Source: Hypericum androsaemum
Taxonomy: Eukaryota > Streptophyta > Magnoliopsida > Malpighiales > Hypericaceae
Direction: 5' to 3'
Assembly: GCA_963995505.1 (NCBI GenBank)
Contig: OZ023181.1
Coordinates: forward strand, 9,792,221-9,856,220
Length of the DNA stretch: 64,000 nt
In this document: one piece after another, positions 1 through 11,734 of the stretch
How positions within the stretch are numbered: the stretch's first letter is position 1
Layout of the letters: every line of letters begins with the position of its first letter
Made by a program: the position numbers and the translations under genes
Notes under the pieces: model-generated
Databases searched by the model: none
What the model saw: the letters and a program-made list of their open reading frames with translations, nothing else
Told to the model about the DNA's origin: nothing

Positions 1-1215
1 AACCTATGGTCGGGAGAGGGTTCTAAATACACAATCCTAATACGAGGTCCATCAAACCAAAGCATTAAGCTCTATACATGCTACACGCTTTAAACGTAAA
101 GCTAATTAGAAACCATGTCACTCAGGGTGCACAAGGGCACCCGACCCACAAATAACTACACATAAAAATTAAGCACATACACAACATCAATAAAACAACA
201 AGCATTATCACAGGCATGAAATTAAATAGACAAGGTTTAGAAAAGCTCAATTGAGATCGAAGCCCATCCAGACCTTCTCCACACTCAAAGCTCCTTGCTT
301 GCCTTCTAGAGAGAGGAGGAGGGAGGAGGAGAATGTTTTCCTCTAAAATAGCCAACCTAAGTGGCCAAGCCACACAAATGACTAGATAAAGTGTTTTGGA
401 GGCCAAGAGGGGGTATTTATAGGCCCAAAGAAGACCCTAAAGAGTTAGAATGGGTAAAATGGTCATTTTGGCCTTCTCTCAGGTGGAATCTGCCTGCACC
501 TGCCATTTGGCAGCCCTTGGTGCCGTCCAGCACCGACTTTGGTTGGAGGTGCTGCAAAGATGTTCTTTTTTCCCCCTTCTGCTCCGAATTAGACTTTGAC
601 TACCACATAATGAAATGTATATCTTCTTCTTAGCTTTCCAACGATACCTCACACACCTCAATCCGATGTGAGAGCAGGAAGTTTGGGCCATTTTAGGGCC
701 ACACCTTGCCAAACCTACCGCCCCGCGTGTATGCTCACCAATCGGCGGGATTTTTGCTGTCCATTAGAAGATTTTGCCATCCGGCGTGTTAGTACGAATG
801 AGCCTATGGTCGCTATTTGGAAAGTTAACTCTAGGCAATTTCTTCCAGAGGGTTCGGGAGAGCTCTAGAGAATTCCACAAACAGGACAATCATCGTTCGG
901 CAGTCGATCACGCCGTTCGGCATTTTTTGCAAGGCAATTATAGTTATCATCTGATATTGTCGTTCGGCAGATGTAGTTTTTTTTTGCTTCGCCTTCTGTT
1001 GTTGCATCAACCTACTTGCTCCGCATATTCGAATGCTCAACCTATTGACAAACCTCCAAAAGACATTGAAAAATACGAGTAAAACTATCCAAGGCAACGA
1101 ACCAAGAAATGGCCTAAAAGACACTAAACTCGATAACTAAAGACACAAAAATGGGTCTAAATGACCCTAAAATGACGTAGTAAAATATGCCTTTTTCAAG
1201 CGCATTTACTATGCA
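1..1215 (-). repeat. Athila-like LTR, truncated by window edge
   Basis: Read on the minus strand this matches the LTRs at 2211-3815 and 18133-18910: the U3 block GGGTCATTTAGACCC (around 1152-1170), then a TTCGTTGCCT block, then a TATA box in a TATAAATACCCCC context near 409-422. The outer end near 1215 carries an inverted repeat (1178-1211: TAGTAAA pairs with TTTACTA, ATGC with GCAT). The motif CGTTCGGCA recurs between about 890 and 970. The LTR's own 3' end lies beyond base 1, so whether it is solo or part of an element cannot be told. The reading frames inside it show no recognisable protein. Confidence 0.7.
409..422 (-). promoter_or_regulatory. TATA box of Athila-like LTR
   Basis: TATAAATACCCCC on the minus strand, in the same context as the TATA boxes of the related LTRs at 2856-2863 and 18781-18788. 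It is the likely U3/R promoter of this LTR. Confidence 0.5.
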
Positions 1216-1338
1216 TGGCTATTTCATAGAATCGGTTAATACTGGATGGCCATCGAACTTAATCACATACAATATAAGGCTATAATATGTATAGGATTTG
1301 ATGATTTTTGATTGTGTTCTAGGGTGTTTAACTTGCAC

Positions 1339-1353
1339 ATAATAATAATAATA

Positions 1354-1404
<51 letters not shown>
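1339..1404. repeat. AAT/AT microsatellite
   Basis: A short AAT run passes into about 45 bases of nearly pure TA dinucleotide repeat. It lies between the LTR ending at 1215 and the chromovirus remnant. No coding signal is visible in 1216-1440. Confidence 0.9.
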
Positions 1405-1405
<1 letters not shown>

Positions 1406-1656
1406 CTCTGCCAACTGCACTCAGGGAGGTAGAGCACTAGAAGGATGAGGCACCCTTTTCACCCCCACCTCCATCAGTTAAGAATGGTGACTAGGGTGGG
1501 GATGCACCACCACTTGTGGCACCAGGAATAATGGTCGATGCGAGGTTGCTGCAGATGTTACTTCAGATGCTTGCAACCCAACAACTGCCCCAAACGATGT
1601 AGCCACACCAACCGATGGGAGGATACCAAGACTTCTAGAAGGTAAAACTCCTACCA

Positions 1657-2210
1657 TTTGATGGTACACCAGACCCAGTACAAGTGGAGAATTGGATCAT
1701 GGAGGTGGAAAAGGCGTTCATGAATGCGCCACTATCACTGAGCCAACTGACAAAGTACTATTTGCTTCATATATGCTAGTAGGGGATGCCCGCAGGTGGT
1801 GGGAGACACAGGAATAGATCCGCATGAGTTTGGGCAATGACAATGGGGAAGTTTATGATTGGGTGACCTTCATGAGAGAGTTTAGGGATATGTTCATTCT
1901 TGGGGCTCTAGAAAGGGAGAAAGCTAGGGAGTTTAATCAACTAACGCAAGAAAATATTACGGTGCAGGAATATGATCGAGAGTTTAGTAGGCTCGCCATA
2001 TTTAAATCAGCTGCATATATGGGTGAAGAAGCTCAAGTAAAGAAGTTTGAAGATGGTCTAGTTGAGAACATTAGGGACGATATTATGCCTTTACTCTTAC
2101 CGACTTATGCAGAGATTCTCTAGAGAGCCCTGGTAATTGAGAGAAACTTACTCAGAAGAAAGATCGATAAGGAGTCGAGTAAGAGGAAGGTTGGATTGTA
2201 TGTTGGAAAC
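1657..2210 (+). pseudogene. Chromovirus gag, N-terminal part
   Basis: The translation contains FDGTPDPVQVENWIMEVEKA, then VGDARRWWET, then an open stretch from 1824 with REFRDMFILGALEREKAREF and VQEYDREFSRLA. This is the usual capsid pattern of plant Ty3/gypsy retrotransposons (Retrotrans_gag). Two stop codons and a frameshift lie near 1771-1777, another stop follows the WWETQE motif, and a stop lies at 2121. The frame runs into the solo LTR at 2211 and resumes in phase at 3821 if one copy of the 5-bp target duplication is discounted. The protein would form the particle; this copy is dead. Confidence 0.75.
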
Positions 2211-3815
2211 TGATAAGCGCAAGAAATGCTCACTTTATCCCCTAATTTTATGGTCATTTAGACCCAGTTTTGAGTCTATTTTAGTAGTTTTATGCCATTT
2301 TTAGTCCATTGCCTAGACTGGTTTCACGTTTATGTTTTTATGTCTTTTAAAGGAGGGTTTTCCAGGGACGCGATGACACAGTGAGAGGAGGAGAGGTTTG
2401 GTAGAATCGGGCCGAGAGATAGGTAGGTGGAACCAAACTGCACATGCCAAATGGAAAATTTTGCATCGACTGGCATCTCTCCTGCAGGCGCATGCTAAGC
2501 GGCGCCCAATCCGACGACAAGCGGGAGGACTTCATCTTGATTTCCCCGAACCTCCTGTGTCCCACTGGGCAGTGACCTATTTCTATCGAGCGGCGTCAAA
2601 AGAGAGTGAGGTGAGCATTTTCACGAAGAAACTGTTGAACGGTAGAATCGTCCACTGGTCGGTTCCCAATTTGTCGCCTAAACTCCGCACTCGCCGATTG
2701 GCGCCCAAACTCCAGAATTGCCCACCAGCTCAGCTAGCCAAATGATACCACTTGCACCGGATGACATTTTTGCCAAATTTTGTGTGGGAGAATTATATAT
2801 TTTGAGGGCATTTTGGACTTTTAATCTCACTTTATAGTTGAGGGAGAGACTTCTCTATAAATACCCCCCCTCAACCCATCAAATTGTAAGCTTGGACACT
2901 AAAGACTTGAAATTAGGGTTTTAGTTGTTAAAGAAGGAGCTCAAGGAGCAAGAAGTGGATGACGGGTTTGGATCAAGCAGCTCTTTACCTAGATTGAGCA
3001 CTCTCTTTCCCTTCTCTTTAAAGACATTGTTCCTTTGAATGCATAGTTGTTTTGCTTAAATGACTATATGTGAATAGTTCTCATTTAGGTCAGGTGCCTT
3101 AGCACCCCTGAAATGCTTAGTTTCAAATGGGCTTAATCTCTAGAGCGTGTAGCAGTTAGTGGGCGTAATGCATTAGGTAATGGACCTCCATTGGAACCTA
3201 ATGGCGTAAGCGTTAGTAACAACCTAGAGTCTTTCCCAATCGATTATAGTGTGACCCAAAGTACTTAGTCATGAAGAGGGGCGTGGAAAAGATTAATCGT
3301 TAGAGTATACATTTACCCAACGAACATAGCTGTGAAAATAGACTTTGCCAAGAATGGTAGTGTGTACTTGGCCAAAGGGTGGTACTTTAATGAGTGAGGT
3401 CTAGGAGGGGCTAGTTGTGGTAGTCTCGACACCTAGGTAAGGTTGACAACTTACCAATATTATGTGTGAGTGACGGTCTCGCCGAGACTCCCTAATACCT
3501 TCTTTGTGGAGTGAAGTACTTAGCCGTGAAGTGCCATACCATATTTCACCTAGGCCCACCACGTACACAAAAGCCCAAGAGAGACCAAGCACGTAGGGAT
3601 GTGAGAAGGGCATCTAGCCCAATTTTCTCTAGATTGTCTTTACACCCTTTCAACTTAGTCTTATCTTTGTTTGCTTCACCCAACTTAATTCATAAAATAC
3701 TTTTCAACCTAAACTTAATTGTAATTCGCTTGGGATGTCTTGAACCTGCTCCTTGTGGTTCGACATTACACCCGTACTCCCTTTATTGTAAGGTGGACCC
3801 AAAATCCAGTCGTCA
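2211..3815 (+). repeat. Solo Athila-like LTR inserted in chromovirus gag
   Basis: Begins TGATAAGCGC and ends GTCGTCA, flanked by GAAAC (2206-2210) and GAAAT (3816-3820), a 5-bp target duplication with one difference. It aligns from its first base with the truncated LTR at 18133-18910: the GGTCATTTAGACCC block, repeated GC-rich motifs, then a TATAAATACCCC promoter at 2856-2863. No internal retroelement sequence adjoins it, so it is best read as the product of LTR-LTR recombination. Reading frames inside it are not recognisable proteins. Confidence 0.85.
2856..2863 (+). promoter_or_regulatory. TATA box of solo LTR
   Basis: TATAAATA followed by a C run, about 645 bases into the LTR. The same context occurs at 18781 and, on the minus strand, at 409-422. 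Confidence 0.55.
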
Positions 3816-3820
3816 GAAAT

Positions 3821-4222
3821 CTCATGACAAAGCCACATAAGGGGCTTTACACCCCTACCATTGGCGGAAATGCTTCCAAATACATGGGTCTGTTGTGCCA
3901 GAGATGCAAGAAGCATGGACATACTGTAGATCGATGCCGATGGACGACTAGGGCATGTTTTGGCTATAGCAAAATAGGACACCAGGTGGCTAATTGCTTG
4001 AAAACTCAGACTAAAAACACCTCGACTCTAATCACTACCACACGATTGACTGTTATTGAAAGCACTTCGAAGCCATCGACAAGGATCCCATCCCGAGTCT
4101 ATGCATTAAATCAAGAGGCTGCATTTCAGAGAGAAGATGTCGTGACAGGTAAATCTTTGTTAACATCTAGTGCATTTCATTTAATTAATGTGGACATTTT
4201 CGTGATAAGGCATAAATTATGA
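3821..4222 (+). pseudogene. Chromovirus gag C-terminus with two zinc knuckles
   Basis: After the solo LTR the gag frame resumes. It carries a first knuckle CQRCKKHGHTVDRC (C-x2-C-x4-H-x4-C) and a second, CFGYSKIGHQVANC, in which the second cysteine is tyrosine (a G to A change on this strand). The RVYALNQEAA segment just before the protease matches the gag-protease linker of Tekay/Del chromoviruses. A stop at 4220-4222 separates it from the protease. Nucleic-acid binding through the second knuckle should be lost. Confidence 0.75.
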
Positions 4223-4537
4223 GTGAAAGGTAAGTTCTTAGTGGCGGGTCATTTCACTTTAGTGTCGTTTGATTCTGGTGCGACCCATTCCTTTGTGGTC
4301 GATCACTTTATCAAGAGGCATAAACTAGAGGATAAGAAATATAAGGATGAGTTGGTTGTTAAAACTCTATTAGGAAGAATAGTGATAGTCAGCCGATACT
4401 GTGCTAATTTTGATATGGTGGTGTGTGGGCGTACATTAAGGGGAAATTTTATAATAATGGGAATGATGGGGTTTGATGTTATTTTCGACATGGACTGGCT
4501 GACTACACACTTCGCTATAATCGATTTTTTGTATTAA
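4223..4537 (+). pseudogene. Chromovirus aspartic protease
   Basis: VSFDSGATHSFVVDHF holds the D-S-G catalytic triad of retropepsins; MGFDVIFDMDWLTTHF corresponds to the conserved FDVILGMDWL segment further on. It directly follows the zinc-knuckle segment in the same frame. In a working element it would cut the Gag-Pol polyprotein. Stops on both sides, and the missing downstream pol, make it a remnant. Confidence 0.8.
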
Positions 4538-4722
4538 TAAGATGGTAGTTTTCCAAGCTCCCGGAGAAGAAAGCTTTAACGACCAGAATGAATTCGAGAG
4601 TGCGCCGCCCCCCGTGCTCTTAGCATTAAAGACCAGGAGTTTAGTGCAACAAGGTGCAATGTCATATCTAGCAATGGTGAGAAATGTGTGACAAGAGGAG
4701 ATGATATAGAAGATTCCTATCA

Positions 4723-5816
4723 CTAAGGAATTCTCTGATGTATTCTTGGATGATGTTTAAGGGGTACCACTTGATAGTGAAGTTCAGTTTGAAATTGAGC
4801 TGATACCAGGAGCAAACCCAGTTTCTAAGGTGCCTTATCACATGGCTGGCACAGAGTAAAAGAGTTGAAGACACATTTGAAGAACTCTTGGCTAGCGTCT
4901 CACCTTGGGGGGGCACCTATATTGTTTGTAAAGAAGAAATATGGGACAATGAGGATCTGTATTCACTACTAAGAACTAAAGAAGCTCAGGTGAGGAACTG
5001 ATATCCTCTGCCACGATCAAAGATTTGTTTAACCTATTAAGAGGAGTGCAAGTTTTCTCCAAGATCGATCTATGGTTGGGCTACCACTAGCTAAAGGTCA
5101 GGGAGGAAGACGTACCTATTACTTCATTTTGCAACCGTTGTGGGCGCTACAAGTTTCTGGTCATGCCCTTTGGCTTGACAAATGCTCCCGCTAAGTTTAT
5201 GGATCTTATGAATCGTAACTTCTGACCTTATTTGGATAAGTTTATGGTGATATTCATTAATGACATCTTGGTATACTCGCCAAGTAGGGACAACCACGAA
5301 GAGCACTTGAGAATTGTGTTGCAAACCCTGAGAACAAAGAAATTGTATGCAAAGTTGAAGAAGTGTGAGTTCTGGTTAGACAGGGTTGTATTTCTTAGGC
5401 ATGTAATATCTAAGGAGAGAGTGTCAGTAGATCTCAGTAAGATCGAAATAGTGGTGGACTGGGAACAACCAATTAACGTGTCTGAGGTACGAAGCTTCTT
5501 GGAATTAGCCATCCATTATCGATGATTCATAGAAGGATTTTCTAATATAGCACTACCACTGAACCAATTAACTCAGAAAGGAGTAAGGTTTAAATAGAGC
5601 CAGGAGTACGAGCAGAGCTTTCAGGAGTTAAAAAAAAGATTGGTATCAATACCCATTTTGACTCTATTGGTTGATGGAAAAGATTTTGTAGTTTATTGTG
5701 ATGCTTCCAAGAATGGGCTAGTATGTGTGTTAATGTAGGATGGCAAGGTTATTACATATACGTCAAGACAATTAGGGCCCTATGAGAGGAACTATCCCAC
5801 TCTGCTTCGCTGTTCA
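4723..5816 (+). pseudogene. Chromovirus reverse transcriptase and start of RNase H
   Basis: Recognisable blocks in order: [58 protein letters not shown], the active-site block FINDILVYS (5253-5264; normally Y/F-x-D-D, so the first catalytic aspartate has become asparagine), then the KKCEFWL and VEVRSFL-type connection and an RNase H start with VVYCDASKNGL and TYTSRQLGPYERNYP. Many stops and frameshifts occur. The sequence stops near 5816, with no integrase. Confidence 0.8.
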
Positions 5817-5877
5817 GTCAGATCTTGAGAGGGTACTCCTAGAAGATCTGTCGACAGTGATGGGGCACTATATCACT

Positions 5878-6612
5878 GTTTAAAGGTGGACCTTGGCTTT
5901 TAACGCAGCAGAAGCAGAGATAAAGACCACTACAGTCTGAACCAGAATATCGGGCCTTAATTTCATATTCTACTACAAGCATGTGCTAGAGGCCATTGCT
6001 ATTATGGTTAGGCGACCAATCAAGGTAGATGAAACTACCCTACGTGGAACCATAGGGCGCTATGCCTGTGTGTTCCTGGAGCTTGACCCGAGCAAGCTGT
6101 TGTAGGGGATTCTACTAATAAATGGTTGAAGCCATCATTTGGAATATGAAGGCCTTCACATGGTTTGCCTTCGCTACGGCATGTACGGACACCAATTAGA
6201 GGTGTGCCCCTCTGCACCGAAGAAGGATGCACCCCTGCCAGCGACTACCCCAAGTCCAATGTAAGCCTATCCAACCACGTCCGTGCCGGCCTCATCAAGC
6301 TCACCGAGACCCAACCGGGATGATAATAGGAAGGGCCCGATGACTAACCCCGAGGATAATTTCAGGCCTTGGATGGTCGTCGGTAAAAGGATTAGATGCC
6401 CTACTACGACAACGACATCCACTGGGAACATGTTCGGCTCCTTGGTTGACCTAAAGTCTTCAGAAGCTGGTGGACCCTTGGTGTTGGAAACTATGTCGGT
6501 TGGAAGTGCTCTCCCTGGTCCCTCTAGCCAGAGATCTGAAAAGCAAAAGAATTTGCTCCTAATGGTCAATCCTAAGATTATCGCGTCAGGGAAGAATTTT
6601 GAAAAGCGCTAA
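5878..6612 (+). pseudogene. LINE ORF1 (DUF4283 plus CCHC knuckle)
   Basis: Translation blocks: KGGPWLL, VLEAIAIMVRRPIKVDETT, GRYACVFLELDPSK, LEYEGLHMVCLRYGMYGHQ, then DNFRPWMVVGKR. These follow the plant LINE ORF1 plan: the DUF4283 core, the EYEGL lead-in to a CCHC zinc knuckle, and a WMVV block. The knuckle reads C-x2-Y, so its second cysteine has become tyrosine. ORF1 proteins bind the element RNA. Several in-frame stops are present. The frame from 6283 to 6612 is the longest open piece; sequence to about 7380 continues without further recognisable domains. Confidence 0.75.
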
Positions 6613-7412
6613 TCACTTGGGCCTCCCCACGATCCAGGAAATCTTCCAAAAAATGGGGCCCGAATCTCTACTACGAATACCTCAGGCCATAACTCCTGCG
6701 GGCCTGACCCAAATGCTCGTCCAAGCCCATCTAGTATTGGGCCATCAACTACACTAGACCTAGCCTCCTCAGCCCATGCTTTATGCAACTCAAAATCCAG
6801 CCAGGCAGCCCCCATGGCCCACCAGTGCACTGAAGCCCAAACCTCTGACCCCACTCCAAAGCCCACAACCTCTGACCCTAACTCGATGTTCTCCAAGTTT
6901 GAAAAGTCCATTGATCTCAATCATGTTTCGCATATTGCAGGGTTCCAATCAAAGTCAAAGGCGGCCCAAAAATGGACAGGGAAGGCCTAGGCCTAGCAGA
7001 CCATAGCCATCTCCCAACTGGCCAATTATTACCTTAAACTAGATAGTGGAGAAGAAGTCAAACTTCAGACATCCAAAAAGAGGGCCCGCTCCCAAAATAA
7101 GGCTGATGGTGTGGCGATGGCTTGTGCCTGAAGCGAACCAGCCCAAACTAATACCGAGGGGCTGAGCGGTGAATCTTTGGTAGCCAGAGGATCCAAATTT
7201 TAGGACTCGGGGAGCGACCCTACCCAAAAGCAAGGGGATGCCCCACGGCCCGCAACCAGATCGGAGGAGATCCAAGAGGAGGACAAGGTGGACGGCCAGC
7301 ATGACATAGACTCAGGCCCCACCGCCATAGCCACATGATCTAGACCCCCCTTCCTGTTTGTATCCCTCTCCTTCATCATTATTTCATGATTCAAATATGT
7401 TAGATCTTATTT

Positions 7413-8131
7413 TGGAACTGCTGCGGAGCAGGTCGCCCACGTTTCTTGCAAGCTGCTCGTACTCTCATGCATCAGTACAAACCAGATGATCTTGTCATTA
7501 TTGAAACCTCAAATCTCAAAAACTAAGGCTGACACGGTCTGTCAATGCTTGGGCTTCTCGAAAGTTGTACAAGTCGAGGCAACAGGGCGCAGCTGCAAAA
7601 TTTGGCTCCTCTAGACCAAACTTAAGTTCAATTGTCTGTCCTGGTATGGGATGATCTGTTTATCCATGCGGAAGTCCGATCCTCTCAAACAACCTTCCAG
7701 CTTAGTACGATTTACGCTAGTCCCAGGGCTATGGAATGACGAGGCTTTTGGAGTCGACTCACAATGCTCAGCTCTGCATAACAGGGCCTTGGGTCCTGGG
7801 TGGAGACTTCAATGACAACACATCACTCGAGCAGCATCAGGGTGGCTCCGGAACCCTCACAGACCATGACTTGCGAGTCACAGAGGACATTGATGCACTC
7901 GGCCTTATTGATGTCAAATACAGAGGCTCGAAGTTCACATGGTCTCGTGGTCAAGAGACCTCCACCCGGGTGTCCAAACGTCTAGACCGAAAGCTGTGCA
8001 ATGGGGATTGGAGCCTGGGATGGCCAGAGGTGATGGTGAGGCATCTCCCACCCTCAGCATCTGATCACTCTCATATCCTTCCTCGACTCCCAGTGGCCCA
8101 GGACTTCGGCTTTGCGATAGTGGAACCGTGA
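7413..8131 (+). pseudogene. LINE ORF2 endonuclease domain
   Basis: Starts with WNCCGAGRPRFLQAARTL, which matches the usual plant LINE opening (WN-C-RG), followed by a stop after the VIIETSNLKN block. From 7736 an open piece contains GPWVLGGDFND (the GDFN metal-binding motif), a KFTWSR block, SKRLDRKLCN and SASDHSHI (the SDH catalytic motif). This is the apurinic-like endonuclease that nicks target DNA. Frameshifts separate the parts. Confidence 0.8.
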
Positions 8132-8464
8132 TATGTTTGGTCATATCCTTCGCTGCAAGGATAGATGCATTGCTAGGATCAGCAGAGTCCAACGATCCTT
8201 GGAGGTTGAGACTACAATGTGGCTTCTCCATCTAGAGAGTAAGCTCTGCTTGGAGCTCGAGAGAAACCTAGATCAGGAGGCCCTGTTGTGGATGCAGAAA
8301 TTTGACGGTATGGGAATTGAGTGCTCACTCTTATATCCCCCTCTGGCGACTAGATCTGGGATTAGGACTCCATCTGCACCATAGCTATGGACCACTTCTA
8401 GAGACTATACTTCGAGGAGAGCCTGAGTCACCTGACATTTTCGTATACGAATGGCTTCCCGACT

Positions 8465-9300
8465 TTGGAAGCTGGTCGGCTTACTGGACTAGATGGCCCT
8501 ACTACCCGTGTAGAGATCTGGGATAGCTTATTCCCGATGGGCCCGTATAAGGCCCCAAGAGAGGAAGGCTTCCAGACCATTTTCTTCCAGAGGTGTTGGG
8601 AGGTAGTTGGCGACTCAGTTTGTGCTCAGGTCCAGGAGTTCTTCCATAGCGGTTGGCTTCCACCACACTTGAACACAACACTGATCACACCGATCCTCAA
8701 AGTCCCTATGCTGGAGATGCTTACTCAGTTATGGCCTATCAGTCTGTGTAGTGTGCTCTATAAATTACAAAAATTTTGATCAACAGAGTGAAACCCCTCC
8801 GAGATACTATTATCAGTCCGACGTAGTCCAGCTTTATCCCAGGATGGTATATGTCAGACAAGATAGTCATCCTCTGGGAGATGATTCACTCGATGGCTCA
8901 CAAGGGGGGAACGACTAGCTGGATGGTCATTAAGCTTGACCTAGATAAAGCTTATGACCGCCTCAGTTGGGACTTCCTCCAGGAGACTCTTACTCTGACG
9001 GGCATGTCGACTACTTATATTGGCTGGGTCATGGAGTGTGTTAGGACTACCTCGATGCATATTCTCTAGAATGGGGGAAAGACGGCACCGTTTACCATAT
9101 CCTGCAGAATTCACCAGGGTGACCCTATCTCCCCCTACCTTTTTGTTCTCTGCATGGAGCGTCTCTCTCATGCTATAGAGCAACTTGTGTAGGAGGGTAG
9201 ATGGGCACGTGTTAGGCTGACACGTCTGCCCCCCCCTATCTTAGCTGATATTTACGGACAACCTGATTCTCACATCCGAGGCTATGGTTGACCAACCACT
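8465..9300 (+). pseudogene. LINE reverse transcriptase domain
   Basis: Blocks: MGPYKAPREEGFQTIFFQRC, LNTTLITPILKV, KLDLDKAYDRLSWDFLQ, then CRIHQGDPISPYLFVLCMER. The catalytic YADD block appears as FTDN (9251-9262), so one catalytic aspartate has become asparagine. Several stops, for example after the SMHIL block near 9067, break the frame. The domain order and motifs are those of plant L1-like non-LTR retrotransposons. Confidence 0.82.
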
Positions 9301-9503
9301 CATGGTACGGGACCTTTTGGTGACCTTTTATGACTGTTCAGGGTAGTGTGTTAGCCTACCCAAGTCCAAGTTCATAGTTTCCCAGAACGTCTGCCAGAAG
9401 TTTGCGAGCCATCTTAACGATGTTATGGGTATTCCCCTGACCACAGACTTGGGTCAGTACATTGGGGTCCCGATAGACCTGTGTAGAGGATTTCGGTAGT
9501 AAG

Positions 9504-10212
9504 ATGGCCAGCTGGAAGGCGAGGATGCTGAGCACAGTGGGCCACGTGATGCTTGCTCGGTCGGTTCTATCTTCTATCCCAGCGCATGTGATGCAGTCAG
9601 ATATTCTGCCCCACCAGTGTGTTCCGATATGGATAGTTACATCAGCAACTTTATTTGGGGCACCCACTAGCATTCAGATAGCTAGCAGATGCATCTGATC
9701 AGTTGGGCCACACTCTACCTCCCCAAAGAGGTAGGAGGGCTCAGTCTCCGGCCTATGCGAAAGGCTAATATGGCATCCTTTGCTAAGCTGCCCTCGAGAT
9801 TTATCCAGTCTCAGGACTCCATCTGGGTACGCATCGTGGTGGACAAGTTTGGTGGACATGGCAATGGTCTTGACTTACTCCAGCCGAAGTCAGAGTCATC
9901 TCCCACCTGGCAGGCCATAGTTAAGGCCCGCTCGGCTTTGGCTCACGGCCTCCGCTAAAATATGGGTAATGGACTTTAGACTTCTTTCTGGGATGACCCG
10001 TGGCTCTCCCCATCCCTGCTCCAGAACTACCTCCTCAGAGATCTGCCTGCTGAGAAGGCCGGTAGGCGGGTGTCGGAGTACTGGTCATTGGGGACTGGGT
10101 CTGATATCTCTCGATTAGAGCCCCTCCTGCCCCCTCACTTTATTAGCTCTCTGACTTTGGCTTTCTTGCAGCATCTACCAGGTTGGCAGGACACGATATC
10201 CTGGAGCCTCAC
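9504..10212 (+). pseudogene. LINE ORF2 region after the RT core
   Basis: Contains SWKARMLSTVGHVMLARSVL and SSIPAHVMQSDILP (the W-x-x-K-x-LS-x-GR region of plant LINEs), then HLISWATLYLPKEVGGLSLR, and ends in GWQDTISWSLT where the LTR element is inserted. The reading continues at 16537 as QDGRFSTRSLYGVLY, in phase once one CTCAC copy is discounted. Confidence 0.8.
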
Positions 10213-11690
10213 TGAAAGGAAGTATTTTTACACTCGTCTTGCAATAAAGAGTAAGTAAGGGATTGTCGTCCCACAAGGACTAAGTGTTAGGCCACAAATA
10301 CGACTTCACAACTAGTTTAGGACTACAAGTAATGGATTTGCAATTCCAAATACGAGTTGGTTACTACAACGACTAAACTAGAAGAAGATTTAAATAATAA
10401 AGGAAAGAGTGGGCTTGGTACCAATGACACCTAGATAACCAAATGCCCTATGGGGTTTATTAAGTTCATGTTATAGTTTGGGTGTTTCTAAAGCAGCTAG
10501 CTAACGCTCCCGCCATTAATGAGTCTAAATCAATCATTAATTAAGCTTAGTTAAACTAATCACACTCTCACAACTAATTAGCCACCTAATCTAACTAATT
10601 ACCAATTTTAACCATCACCCTTTGGACAACTAACCACCTAATGAGATCCCTCATCAAAAGGTAACTAATTAACTAGTTAAATAGTCTATTAATCCTAACC
10701 CCTTCTGGCAATTAGTATTAATCAAGTTCATACTCAAGATGATCAATCAAGATTAAGTATTAAACTCATTAATTTGTTCACAAACTTTAACATTTTAACC
10801 CCACTAAACCATAGGCTAAGTAGATGTCATCAAGGCACCTAACCCACAAATCAACTACTCACACATATTCATCAAATAACACAAATTATCCATTAAACAA
10901 TGCAAATTAAACATGAACGTAAAGATAGAGTTTAAGAAAGCTCAATGAATCTTCAAGAGCTCCCTCCTAGCTCCTTCTTCAAGTTCCTCCCCAGCTTCTC
11001 TACCATCTTCCTCCAAGTTTTCTCTACAAGCTTCCCTACCATGACGAGCCAACTTTCTTTTCTCTTTTAAAAGAGAGATAGTGGAGTAGGTGAGATGAGC
11101 TAGTGGAGTGGGTGAGATGAGGTAGTGGAGTGAAAGAGGGAGGTGGTGGAATGCCAGCCATGTAAAGTCATGGACAAACCTGAAATGGGCCCAAAATGGT
11201 TCATGAATTTCAGCCCATTTCGGTTAGGCAAGTTCTCAGATTGAAAGCTTGATTTTGGACACATTTTTCACCATCTTGGATTCTATATTTGAAGAAGACC
11301 ATTAAAGATAAAGTTGTAGCCACGGATGTCTTCTTTCCAGAACCTCCTCACTCGTCTCCATCGGACTTCATATGCGAAAGTTATCTTTATTTGAGTCGCT
11401 CGAGGTTAATTTGCCCAGTGTCGTCACGATCCCGATCGTGCACCATTCTTCACAGCTGATCCAATCGCCTTTGACACGCTCCAAAGTGCACCAATATCCT
11501 CCTCGCATCATCACAAGGTCTCCTAGCAATAAACACGAATGAAACGCAATAAAAATCACAAGAACTACACTAAAACATTCAAAGCAAGAAATATGACATT
11601 ACATCAATACATAACAAACAAAAATACTAGAAACAACGAAAAACCAACACTAAAACATACATAGAGGATAGAGTGTTTCCACACTCATCA
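10213..11690 (-). repeat. 3' LTR of Athila-type element
   Basis: In plus-strand coordinates it begins TGAAAGGAAG and ends CACTCATCA. By eye it differs from the right LTR (15053-16531) at a few percent of positions. The element-proximal end is a hairpin: GAGTGT-TTCC-ACACTC at 11671-11686. Another inverted repeat (CACGATCCCGATCGTG) lies near 11425-11440. The right-hand junction is not a polypurine tract but 25 bases identical to flanking LINE DNA. Confidence 0.9.
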
Positions 11691-11734
11691 CTCACCCAGG
11701 ATGGACGCTTCTCTAGTGGGAATACCCATCCAAG
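11691..11734. other. Templated filler at a deletion junction
   Basis: Bases 11691-11715 are identical to 16532-16556, the LINE flank on the far side of the element. Bases 11715-11727 match 11824-11836 and bases 11723-11734 match 11805-11816, both from the element's own RT region and in swapped order. This is the pattern left by break repair that copied the right LTR, ran into the flank, and then switched template. Confidence 0.8.

Larger units (their letters stand above)
1440..5816 (+). mobile_element. Decayed Ty3/gypsy chromovirus (Tekay/Del-like), no LTRs left
   Basis: Gag, zinc knuckles, aspartic protease, reverse transcriptase and the start of RNase H occur in the expected order. All carry stops and frameshifts. 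The gag is split by a solo LTR at 2211-3815. No LTR of its own was found, and the pol ends abruptly near 5816 where LINE ORF1 sequence begins. The chromovirus assignment rests on the protein motifs and domain order; no chromodomain is present because integrase is missing. Confidence 0.75.

Noticed and set aside
1219..1437. Minus-strand frame with runs of I and Y
   Set aside because: It is translation of the TA microsatellite.
6609..6920. Minus-strand frame of 103 codons in the LINE
   Set aside because: Antisense to the GC-rich ORF1 tail on the plus strand and without recognisable motifs.
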